NCBI RefSeq assembly: GCF_000384375.1
Contig: NZ_ARVX01000001.1
Location: forward strand, 434,001-498,000
Source: Methylotenera versatilis 79
Lineage (GTDB): Bacteria; Pseudomonadota; Gammaproteobacteria; Burkholderiales; Methylophilaceae
DNA length: 64,000 nucleotides
Direction of reading: 5' to 3'
This document shows positions 18,470 through 26,230 of the stretch, piece by piece. Position 1 is the stretch's first letter; each line of letters begins with the position of its first letter. Below the pieces are notes generated by a model, which saw only the letters and a program-made list of their open reading frames with translations, did no database searches and had not been told where the DNA came from. The position numbers and the translations under genes are program-made.

Positions 18470-18544
18470 GCTTATTGGTAAGATTTTTTGTTCACACGAC
18501 TTTTAATTACCTTAATTAATCCCTTACTTAAAAAGATAACTTCA

Positions 18545-20023
18545 ATGAAAAAAACGCATTTATTTAAATTAAACCTATTAACGCTTAACTTATATATGGC
18601 ATTCACTAGTTTTGCTGGCAGTGCCTATGCAGAGGAATCTGTAGCGGCAGAAGCCGCAGAACCGGAATATACGTTTTTAGATGCAATTAAAGATGGTAAA
18701 TCACTGAGCAGTGTGCGTGCCCGCTATGAAAATGTGGATCAAGCCAATTTACAGCCTGCGCCGAATGGTACTAAAGAATTAAAAAACAGTTATGCGTATA
18801 CCACTCGCACTTTATTGGGCTGGCAAACTGCGCCATATAAGAACTTTAGTTTTGCTGCTCAGATAACCGATGTACATGAGTTTAACGATGACTTTAATGA
18901 CAGACGTGGCAATGAGCCAGAGCACAATAATGGCACGGCTACTTCCTCTTTATTTAAGCGCCAATATGCCAATATTGTTGACCCGGGTTTTACCGATATC
19001 AATCAACTTTATGTCGATTGGACAGGTATCAAGAACACCAAATTTCGTCTTGGACGCCAAGTAGTCAATTTAGATAATGTGCGTTTTATCGGTGATATCG
19101 CGTTCCGTCAAAATACACAAGTGTTCGATGGCGTTTCTGTGTTGAATAAAAGCATCCCCGATACTGAGCTGTTTTATAGCCATTTTTACCAAGTCAGGCA
19201 AATCAACACTGAATACCGCAACGGCAATATTGATCTGGTCAACGCAAAATATCGCATTTCGCCATCAGAATTTTTAGTGGGTTATGGCTACTTTGTTGAT
19301 GTCAAAAACTTAAGTCAGAACGCAGGTAATCCAGCAGCAGCAGGTTTTGCAACACAAGGCGGCAATGGATTAGGCTCTAGTCAAGATACGCCAATTGTAG
19401 GCGGCGTGCCTTATGCCGATGCCAGCAGTAAAACCTTCGGCTTGCGTTTAGATGGCGTGCATATTTTTACACCCAACTGGAAAGGCTTGTATACAGCGGA
19501 ATATGCAAAACAAGATGATTATCGTGGCGGTAATTCGGCGATTGATGCGCACTACATCAAAATAGGCGGTGGCGCTGGTTATAACACGTGGTCGATTCGT
19601 GTGGACCATGAAGTACTCTCTAGCAATGATGGCAAATATGCTTTCCAAACGCCGCTTGGCACCAACCATTTGTTTCAAGGTTGGGCTGACCATTTCTTAA
19701 CCACACCAAGACAGGGCATTAAAGATACTTTTGTGACCTTATCTGGTGCAGTCGATAAATTGAAAATTTACTCTGAATATCACATATTTAAGTCAGATGA
19801 AAAGTATGAAACGCTGGGTAGCACACCTGCTAGCCGTCGCTTTGGCGATAAATACGGCACTGAGTTCGATTTAGGCCTGACCTACCCGTTTAACGATAAC
19901 CTATGGGGCAAGGTGGAGTATGCCAAATTTAACGAAAGCGACGTTTACGGCACAACATTAGGCGCTGCCCCACGCAAAGCTGATAAAGAGATTGTTTGGG
20001 TAACTGCACAGTATAGTTTTTAA
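18545..20023 (+). CDS. AlgE-like (alginate-export family) outer-membrane beta-barrel protein
   Basis: With the start at ATG 18545 the protein has 492 residues and a signal peptide ending near GSAYA|EE. The body alternates short polar loops with aromatic-rich strands and ends WVTAQYSF, a C-terminal Phe typical of outer-membrane barrels. The segments YVDWTGIKNTKFRLGRQVVNLDNVRFIGDIAFRQ and the repeated FDGVSV-like strands match the alginate_exp family. Here it lies directly after the nitrate ABC genes with no terminator, so I infer an outer-membrane channel for nitrate or nitrite. Substrate evidence is positional only. Confidence 0.8.
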   Translation: MKKTHLFKLNLLTLNLYMAFTSFAGSAYAEESVAAEAAEPEYTFLDAIKDGKSLSSVRARYENVDQANLQPAPNGTKELKNSYAYTTRTLLGWQTAPYKNFSFAAQITDVHEFNDDFNDRRGNEPEHNNGTATSSLFKRQYANIVDPGFTDINQLYVDWTGIKNTKFRLGRQVVNLDNVRFIGDIAFRQNTQVFDGVSVLNKSIPDTELFYSHFYQVRQINTEYRNGNIDLVNAKYRISPSEFLVGYGYFVDVKNLSQNAGNPAAAGFATQGGNGLGSSQDTPIVGGVPYADASSKTFGLRLDGVHIFTPNWKGLYTAEYAKQDDYRGGNSAIDAHYIKIGGGAGYNTWSIRVDHEVLSSNDGKYAFQTPLGTNHLFQGWADHFLTTPRQGIKDTFVTLSGAVDKLKIYSEYHIFKSDEKYETLGSTPASRRFGDKYGTEFDLGLTYPFNDNLWGKVEYAKFNESDVYGTTLGAAPRKADKEIVWVTAQYSF

Positions 20024-20038
20024 AGCTTGGCCACGCTG

Positions 20039-20085
20039 CGCACTGTTTTGGTTCATCAAAATAGTGTGCTTGCTGTTTTGGTGCA
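20039..20085 (+). promoter_or_regulatory. Tandem NtrC-like sites upstream of nirB
   Basis: The site at 20039-20055 (CGCACTGTTTTGGTTCA) matches 14 of 17 positions of the strong glnAp2 NtrC site. The site at 20069-20085 (CTTGCTGTTTTGGTGCA) matches 12 of 17 with a perfect right half. Their centres are 30 bp apart, on the same DNA face, about 147 and 117 bp before the predicted start. Confidence 0.65.
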
Positions 20086-20167
20086 TCAATTCAGACCTGC
20101 CGGCACCAGGAATTTAGCAAGCCGATGTATTTAAACGTAAAAACTTTTGTTTAGTTACAAATAATAG

Positions 20168-20183
20168 TGGCACATTAATTGCC
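20168..20183 (+). promoter_or_regulatory. Sigma54 (-24/-12) promoter of the nirB operon
   Basis: TGGCACATTAATTGCC has GG and GC 12 bp apart, a close fit to TGGCAC-N5-TTGCW. The predicted start is near 20194, 31 nt before ATG 20225. That leader is too short to hold ANTAR hairpins. Confidence 0.75.
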
Positions 20184-20224
20184 AATACATGGCTATCTGT
20201 ATCAACAATTTTTAAGTAGATATT

Positions 20225-22681
20225 ATGCAAAAAATGAAATTAGTAGTAGTGGGCAACGGCATGGCAGGTATGCGCGTGGTAGAAGAGTTGCTAAAAATCG
20301 CACCACATATTTACGATATCACTGTGTTTGGTGATGAGCCCTACCCTAACTACAACCGTATCATGCTATCGCCAGTGCTGGCGAACGAGCAAACCATTAA
20401 CGACATTATTTTGAATACGCGTGAATGGTATGCCGCAAACAATATCACGCTCTATACCAGTGCGCGTATCAATAAAATCGACCGTAAAAATCGCGTTGTT
20501 TATGCAGAAGATGGCACCAGTGCGGAATATGACCGCTTGCTGCTGGCTACTGGCTCAAAACCCTTTATGTTGCCGATTCCTGGCGCAGATTTAAAAGGGG
20601 TCATTGGTTATCGCGATATTAAAGATACCAACGACATGATTGACACTGCAAAGTCACACAAACACGCAGTAGTCATCGGTGGTGGATTGCTTGGGTTGGA
20701 AGCTGCAAACGGCTTAAAAATTCAAGGCATGGATGTCACTGTGATTCACCGCAATGAATGGCTGTTAGAAAAGCAGCTAGACAAAACCGCAGGCAAAATG
20801 CTGCAACAAAGCTTGGAAGCCAAAGGGCTTAAGTTTCAATTAAATCAAAATACTAAAGAACTTACAGGTGACAGTTCTGACGGAAAAACAGACCGAGTCA
20901 CCACCATCCATTTTGATGATGGCACACAATTACCTGCCGATTTAGTGGTGATGGCGGTTGGTATTCGCCCTAATTTTTCACTAGCAGAATCCGCAGGCAT
21001 TTATTGCAACAAAGGTATTGTGGTGAACGATACGATGCAAACTTACGATCCACGTATCTATTCAGTGGGCGAATGTGTAGCACACCGCGGTATTTCATAC
21101 GGTTTGGTAGCGCCGCTCTTCGAAATGGCAAAAGTGTGTGCAACGCATTTGGCTAATTTTGGCATTGGTTCATACAAAGGCTCTGTCACCTCTACCAAAT
21201 TAAAAGTAACAGGTATCGATTTATTCAGCGCGGGCGATTTTGCTAGCGGTGATGGTGTTGCTGATGATGGCAGAGAAGAAATAGTTTTGCACGACGCAGT
21301 TGGCGGGGTTTACAAAAAACTCGTCATTAAAAATGACAAAATCATTGGCAGCGTGCTTTATGGTGACACCGCAGACGGAGCTTGGTATTTCCAAATGCTA
21401 CGTGATGCAAAACCGATTCATGAAATTCGCGACTCTTTAATGTTTGGGCAAGATAGTTTAGGCAACTCAGGCCATCAAGGCCAGGATAAAGCTGCTGCCA
21501 TGACCAACGAAATGGAAGTTTGCGGTTGTAATGGCGTGTGCAAAGGCACTATTGTCAAAGCCATTCAAGACCAAGGCTTATTCACCATCGATGATGTAAA
21601 AAAACAAACTAAAGCGGGTTCAAGCTGCGGTTCATGTGTAGGTTTAGTTGAGCAAATTTTAGCGTCAACTTTAGGTGGCGGTTATGCGCCTCCATCCACT
21701 AGCAAAGCCATTTGTGGTTGTTCCGATAAAAACCACGAAGAAGTTCGTGCAGAAATCCGTAACAATAAATACCTGAATATTCCAGATGCGATGAAAGGCA
21801 TGAATTGGCGCACACCAAATGGCTGCGCAACTTGCAGACCAGCGCTGAACTATTACTTACTTTCTACATGGCCGCATGAAGCAGTGGATGATCCGCAATC
21901 GCGCTTTATTAACGAGCGCGTGCATGCCAATATTCAAAAAGATGGTACTTACTCGGTTATTCCGCGTATGTACGGCGGTGTGACTACACCTGACCAATTA
22001 CGCAAAATTGCAGATGTGGCTGATAAATACGCCGTGCCAATGGTGAAAGTCACTGGCGGCCAACGCATTGACTTGCTAGGCGTGAAAAAAGAAGACTTAG
22101 TCGACATGTGGAAAGATCTCGACATGCCGTCTGGCTATGCTTACGCCAAAGGTATTCGTACCGTTAAAACTTGCGTAGGTTCTGAATTTTGCCGTTTTGG
22201 CACGCAAAACTCTACTCAAATGGGCATTGATATCGAAAAAGCTTTTGACCATATGTGGGCACCACATAAAGTTAAATTCGCTGTTTCTGGTTGCCCAAGA
22301 AATTGTGCTGAATCTGGCATTAAAGACGTTGGTATCATCGGCGTGGATTCAGGCTGGGAAATCTATGTGGGCGGCAATGGCGGCATCAAAACCGAAGTGG
22401 CTCAATTCTTATGCAAGGTCAAAACATCAGATGAAGTGTTGGAATATTCGGGTGCCTTTATCCAAATCTATCGTGAAGAAGCACGCTATTTAGACCGGAC
22501 TGTGCATTGGATTGAACGCGTTGGTTTGGAATATGTGAAACAACGCGTTCTAGAAGACAGCGAAGGCCGCAAAGCTGCTTACGAACGTTTGTTATTTGCG
22601 CTGCAAGGTGCAATTGAACCTTGGTCTGAGCGTGTACAGAAACGTGCAGAACATAAAGAGTTCGAGACGATTACCGTTTAA
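20225..22681 (+). CDS. nirB: Assimilatory NAD(P)H nitrite reductase, large subunit
   Basis: NirB (818 residues, full length) reduces nitrite to ammonium in the cytoplasm. The domain order is FAD-binding VVVGNGMAGMRVVEEL (about 7-22), NAD(P)-binding VVIGGGLLGLEAANGL (about 149), two BFD-type [2Fe-2S] cysteine segments (CGCNGVCKG near 432 with SCGSC near 467; CGCSD near 497), a nitrite/sulfite reductase half-domain, and the sirohaem/[4Fe-4S] ligands in TCVGSEFC (about 649) and SGCPRNCAES (about 689). It is first in the operon nirB-narK-PP2C/kinase-nirD-nasA behind an NtrC/sigma54 promoter. NirD is separated from it by two genes, which is unusual. Confidence 0.97.
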   Translation: MQKMKLVVVGNGMAGMRVVEELLKIAPHIYDITVFGDEPYPNYNRIMLSPVLANEQTINDIILNTREWYAANNITLYTSARINKIDRKNRVVYAEDGTSAEYDRLLLATGSKPFMLPIPGADLKGVIGYRDIKDTNDMIDTAKSHKHAVVIGGGLLGLEAANGLKIQGMDVTVIHRNEWLLEKQLDKTAGKMLQQSLEAKGLKFQLNQNTKELTGDSSDGKTDRVTTIHFDDGTQLPADLVVMAVGIRPNFSLAESAGIYCNKGIVVNDTMQTYDPRIYSVGECVAHRGISYGLVAPLFEMAKVCATHLANFGIGSYKGSVTSTKLKVTGIDLFSAGDFASGDGVADDGREEIVLHDAVGGVYKKLVIKNDKIIGSVLYGDTADGAWYFQMLRDAKPIHEIRDSLMFGQDSLGNSGHQGQDKAAAMTNEMEVCGCNGVCKGTIVKAIQDQGLFTIDDVKKQTKAGSSCGSCVGLVEQILASTLGGGYAPPSTSKAICGCSDKNHEEVRAEIRNNKYLNIPDAMKGMNWRTPNGCATCRPALNYYLLSTWPHEAVDDPQSRFINERVHANIQKDGTYSVIPRMYGGVTTPDQLRKIADVADKYAVPMVKVTGGQRIDLLGVKKEDLVDMWKDLDMPSGYAYAKGIRTVKTCVGSEFCRFGTQNSTQMGIDIEKAFDHMWAPHKVKFAVSGCPRNCAESGIKDVGIIGVDSGWEIYVGGNGGIKTEVAQFLCKVKTSDEVLEYSGAFIQIYREEARYLDRTVHWIERVGLEYVKQRVLEDSEGRKAAYERLLFALQGAIEPWSERVQKRAEHKEFETITV

Positions 22682-22714
22682 AACATTATTAGTTTAAACA
22701 GTTAAAAATCCTCA

Positions 22715-22752
22715 TCACAGAAAGCGCAGTAACCATACTGCGCTTTCTGTGA
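22715..22752 (+). other. Perfect 17-bp hairpin between nirB and the nitrate transporter
   Basis: The arms TCACAGAAAGCGCAGTA and TACTGCGCTTTCTGTGA pair without mismatch around loop ACCA. No T-tract follows. It is likely an RNA-stability or partial-termination element between the first two genes of the operon. Confidence 0.6.
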
Positions 22753-22782
22753 CTGAAAATAAATCACATTGGGAATAAACAA

Positions 22783-23994
22783 ATGAAAAGCAGTTTTTGG
22801 AAAGCTGGCCACACACCAACCTTACTATCCTCATTTTTGTATTTTGATTTAAGTTTTATGGTGTGGGTTTTACTAGGGCCATTGGCAGTGCAAATTGCCA
22901 CCGATTTGAATCTAACGCCCGCACAAAAGGGCTTGATGGTCGCCACGCCTGTACTTGCAGGGGCACTATTGCGTATCTTTATGGGTGTTTTAGTCGACCA
23001 AATTAAGCCAAAAAATGCCGGTACGATTGGGCAAATCATCGTTATTTTAAGTTTGTTAACTGCTTGGCTGCATGGTTTGCAAACGTTTCAACATACATTA
23101 TTACTGGGCGTTGGTTTAGGTTTTGCTGGTGCCGCATTTGCGGTCGCTCTACCTTTAGCTAGCCGCTGGTATCCGCCAGAACACCAAGGCACAGCTTTAG
23201 GTATTGCAGGGGCAGGTAATTCTGGCACCGTATTTGCCGCCCTATTCGCACCTAGTTTGGCAGTGGCATACGGCTGGAATAGTGTATTTGGTTTAGCACT
23301 AATCCCACTGGGCATTGCCTTTGCGATCTATTTAATTTACGCAAAAGATAGCCCAGAAACGCCTAGCGCAAAATCATTAAGCCAATATATGGCGATATTA
23401 AAAGACAAAGACGCTTGGTGGTTTATGTTTTTCTACAGCGTTACTTTTGGCGGCTTTGTTGGCTTGGCTTCATCACTGACAATTTATTTTAATGATCTGT
23501 ACAGCTTAGGCCCAGTGGTTGCCGGTTATTGTACGGCAGCTTGCGTGTTTGCAGGTTCATTGGTACGCCCAATCGGCGGTATGATCGCTGACCGCATCGG
23601 CGGCATTCGCACATTACTCACCATGTATTCAATTGCTGCAATCTTGTTGTTTATCATGAGTTTTGGGCAACCAACTTACCAATTAGCATTGGCTATCATT
23701 ATTCCAGTAATGGCGGTATTAGGTATGGGCAACGGCGCAGTATTTCAATTAGTGCCACAACGCTTCCGCAAAGAAATCGGCGTCATGACTGGTTTAGTAG
23801 GTATGGCCGGCGGTGTAGGTGGTTTTTATTTGGCGGCAAGCTTGGGTTACGTTAAGCAAGTAACTGGCAACTACCAAATAGGTATATTGATTTTTGCAGG
23901 CCTTGCCGTATTGGCAATGATTGGTTTAAGTGGTGTAAAAACACGCTGGAGAACCACTTGGGGCAGCGCGGTTAACACCGCAGCCAAAGTATAA
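22783..23994 (+). CDS. narK: NarK/NasA-type MFS nitrate/nitrite transporter
   Basis: This is a 403-residue major-facilitator protein with about 12 transmembrane helices. It contains the nitrate-signature segments of the NNP family: GIAGAGNSGTVFAALFAPSLA (about 143-163) and, in the second half, VGMAGGVGGFYLAASLGYVKQVTG. It imports nitrate by proton symport, or exchanges nitrate for nitrite. This is a second uptake route beside NrtABC, encoded with the reductases. ATG 22783 has GGGAATAA upstream. The next gene starts 102 bp downstream. Confidence 0.92.
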   Translation: MKSSFWKAGHTPTLLSSFLYFDLSFMVWVLLGPLAVQIATDLNLTPAQKGLMVATPVLAGALLRIFMGVLVDQIKPKNAGTIGQIIVILSLLTAWLHGLQTFQHTLLLGVGLGFAGAAFAVALPLASRWYPPEHQGTALGIAGAGNSGTVFAALFAPSLAVAYGWNSVFGLALIPLGIAFAIYLIYAKDSPETPSAKSLSQYMAILKDKDAWWFMFFYSVTFGGFVGLASSLTIYFNDLYSLGPVVAGYCTAACVFAGSLVRPIGGMIADRIGGIRTLLTMYSIAAILLFIMSFGQPTYQLALAIIIPVMAVLGMGNGAVFQLVPQRFRKEIGVMTGLVGMAGGVGGFYLAASLGYVKQVTGNYQIGILIFAGLAVLAMIGLSGVKTRWRTTWGSAVNTAAKV

Positions 23995-24096
23995 TTTAAG
24001 CTAAATTAGCATTTAACTTAGCTATTTATTTACTTAAAGTAAAACATGTCGTTCAAAAACAAAACTCATTACTCAGTTGTATAACGCTATCACCAC

Positions 24097-25791
24097 ATGT
24101 CGCTAAAATTTGAAATAGGTCAATCTAGCCTCACAGGGCCAAGACCGCGTAATGAAGATTACGTAGGTGTGGTGACGCCGATTAATGAGCAATTGAATAT
24201 CAAAGGCTCACTTATTGCGGTGGCTGATGGCGTAAGTGGTAACGCGGGCGGCGGTGAAGCGTCTGAGATGACTATTCGCAATATTTCGACTGATTACTTC
24301 GCCACGCCAGATACCTGGGAACCATCTACCGCATTAGATAAAGTGATTACCGCTGCTAATCGCTGGTTGATTTCACAAGCGAATGCCAATCGCGATCTGG
24401 CTGGAATGGCGACTACGCTATCACTGATTATTTTGCGCGGGCAGCGTTATTATCTGGCACACGTTGGCGATACGCGCATCTATTTGCTGCGTGATAATGT
24501 GTTAACCCAGCTGACTACCGACCACGTTTGGGATAGGCCAGATATGCGCCACGTGTTAAAACGCGCGGTCGGTTTGGATGCACATTTGTCTGTAGATTTG
24601 ACCGAAGGCGCCCTGCATGTAGGCGATATTTTTGCCTTGATGACAGATGGCGTCTGGGAAACCTTAGGCGAAAAAGCCATTCATGAAGGCTTAAAAAAAT
24701 TCGACAGCGTGCAGATGATTGCTAATCATCTCACCAAAACTGCGCTAACTCAGCAAAGCGGAGATAATTCAACTGCTGTTATCGTCAAGATTACACAACT
24801 GGGCGCAGATACTTTAAGTGAGCGCATCGCAGGTGGAAAACACTTGGCTTTGCCGCCAAAACTGGCGATTAATGATTCCATTGATGGCTTTATAGTAGAA
24901 GATATTTTGCACGAATCACGTGCAAGTTTGCTTTACAAAGTACGCCAAGTTAGCACTAAACAATTATTCGTATTAAAAACGCTACAGCCCGCGCTGACCA
25001 ACGATATCGAAAGCTGCAATGGCTTGCTGAACGAAGAGTGGCTGGGCAAGCGCGTTGTATCGCAATATATCCCGCAGGTATTGACGCTATCGCTTGAGAA
25101 TCGTAGCAAATTGTATTTTGTGATGAGCTGGCACGAAGGCGCAACATTGCAGCAACGGTTGGATAATGGACACTATTTTACCGTTGCAGGTACGGCCAAA
25201 ATCGGTATGGATATCATGCGCGGCATTGGTGCCTTGCATCGCTTGAATATTATGCATCGCGATATTAAGCCAGCGAATATTCATCAGGCCAGTGACCAAC
25301 GCCTGCGCATTTTAGACTTGGGTGTGGCATTAAGTACGGGCGCTGAGATGATTGGCGCCACACAAAATCCTGGCACACCTAGTTTTATGGCGCCAGAGTT
25401 ATTTGACGGTGCAGTGGCAAACGCACAAACCGATATTTATGCCGCAGGCGCTACGCTGTATCATTTGTTGACGCGCAAATATCCTTATGGCGAAATTGAG
25501 CCGTTCCAGCATCCCAAGTTCGGCACACCTACCCCGCTCACGCGTTACCGGCCTGATATTCCGTATTGGTTAGAAAATATCATTTTAAAAGCCGTTGCGC
25601 GCGATCCGCAATTGCGATTTGAAACCGCAGAAGAAATGCTGCTTGCATTAGAACATGGCGAACTTAAGCCACTATTAGCACCAGCGCGTACACCCTTGAT
25701 TGCACGCGCCAGATTAGTTAAATGGCAATGGATCGCCATTTTTTCATTTATGATCAATATATTCTTAATTTACTTACTCTTGGTTTCTTGA
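24097..25791 (+). CDS. Bifunctional PP2C-type phosphatase / Ser-Thr kinase with C-terminal membrane anchor
   Basis: In this 564-residue protein, residues 1-235 form a PP2C phosphatase domain (RPRNEDYVG, VADGVSG with a metal Asp, GMATTLSLI, VGDTRIYLL, DGVWE, GDNSTAV). Residues about 265-525 form a eukaryotic-like kinase with the catalytic loop MHRDIKPANIH near 385-395, DLG in place of DFG, and GTPSFMAPEL in the activation segment. The presumed ATP-binding Lys is in FVLKTLQ. The glycine-rich loop is degenerate (EDILHESRASLLYKV). A hydrophobic segment at about 543-563 anchors it in the membrane. It lies inside the nitrate operon, so I infer a role in controlling nitrate uptake or reduction; the target is unknown. 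Confidence 0.9.
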   Translation: MSLKFEIGQSSLTGPRPRNEDYVGVVTPINEQLNIKGSLIAVADGVSGNAGGGEASEMTIRNISTDYFATPDTWEPSTALDKVITAANRWLISQANANRDLAGMATTLSLIILRGQRYYLAHVGDTRIYLLRDNVLTQLTTDHVWDRPDMRHVLKRAVGLDAHLSVDLTEGALHVGDIFALMTDGVWETLGEKAIHEGLKKFDSVQMIANHLTKTALTQQSGDNSTAVIVKITQLGADTLSERIAGGKHLALPPKLAINDSIDGFIVEDILHESRASLLYKVRQVSTKQLFVLKTLQPALTNDIESCNGLLNEEWLGKRVVSQYIPQVLTLSLENRSKLYFVMSWHEGATLQQRLDNGHYFTVAGTAKIGMDIMRGIGALHRLNIMHRDIKPANIHQASDQRLRILDLGVALSTGAEMIGATQNPGTPSFMAPELFDGAVANAQTDIYAAGATLYHLLTRKYPYGEIEPFQHPKFGTPTPLTRYRPDIPYWLENIILKAVARDPQLRFETAEEMLLALEHGELKPLLAPARTPLIARARLVKWQWIAIFSFMINIFLIYLLLVS

Positions 25792-25882
25792 TGAGGGACT
25801 TCTTAAAGTTGTGAGTTTTTGAGTGTTAAGTATTTTCCACGTTTTTTGCATATTTAAAGTTATTTAGTACAAAGGTTAAAAC

Positions 25883-26215
25883 ATGAGCAATTGGGTTAAA
25901 GTAGCGCCGTTTGAAGACATCCCTAAATTAGGCGCGCGCGTTGTGCGCACAAAAGATAGTGAGCAAAAAGAATTCGACATCGGCGTATTTCGTACAGAAG
26001 ACGACCGCATTTTTGCGATTAACAATAGCTGTCCACATAAAGCAGGGCCTTTGTCGCAAGGCATTGTGTACGGCGATAAAGTCGCTTGCCCGTTGCATTC
26101 CTGGAAAATTAGTTTAGTAGACGGCAAAGCGGAAGAGCCAGATGTGGGCGAAACCGCCTGTTTTAATACCAAAGTGGAAGACGGTATTGTATATTTGGAA
26201 TTAAAAGGCCAGTAA
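25883..26215 (+). CDS. nirD: Assimilatory nitrite reductase small subunit (Rieske type)
   Basis: NirD (110 residues) is the Rieske-fold partner of NirB. The [2Fe-2S] ligands are present (Cys50-Pro-His52 and Cys69-Pro-Leu-His72), unlike E. coli NirD, which lost them, so this subunit can probably carry a cluster. The N-terminus MSNWVKVAPFEDIPKLGARVV is typical. It starts 91 bp after the kinase gene and ends 15 bp before nasA. The positions in the operon suggest the subunits are made together even though nirB is three genes upstream. Confidence 0.95.
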   Translation: MSNWVKVAPFEDIPKLGARVVRTKDSEQKEFDIGVFRTEDDRIFAINNSCPHKAGPLSQGIVYGDKVACPLHSWKISLVDGKAEEPDVGETACFNTKVEDGIVYLELKGQ

Positions 26216-26230
26216 ATAAAGACTAGTAAA

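Noticed and set aside
18488-18544. A longer N-terminus for the AlgE-like protein beginning at TTG 18488
   Set aside because: ATG 18545 begins a standard signal peptide; the extension would put a second hydrophobic stretch ahead of it.
20024-20224. A second ANTAR leader or terminator before nirB
   Set aside because: No hexaloop hairpin pair and no T-tracted stem are present; the palindromic parts are better explained as NtrC sites.
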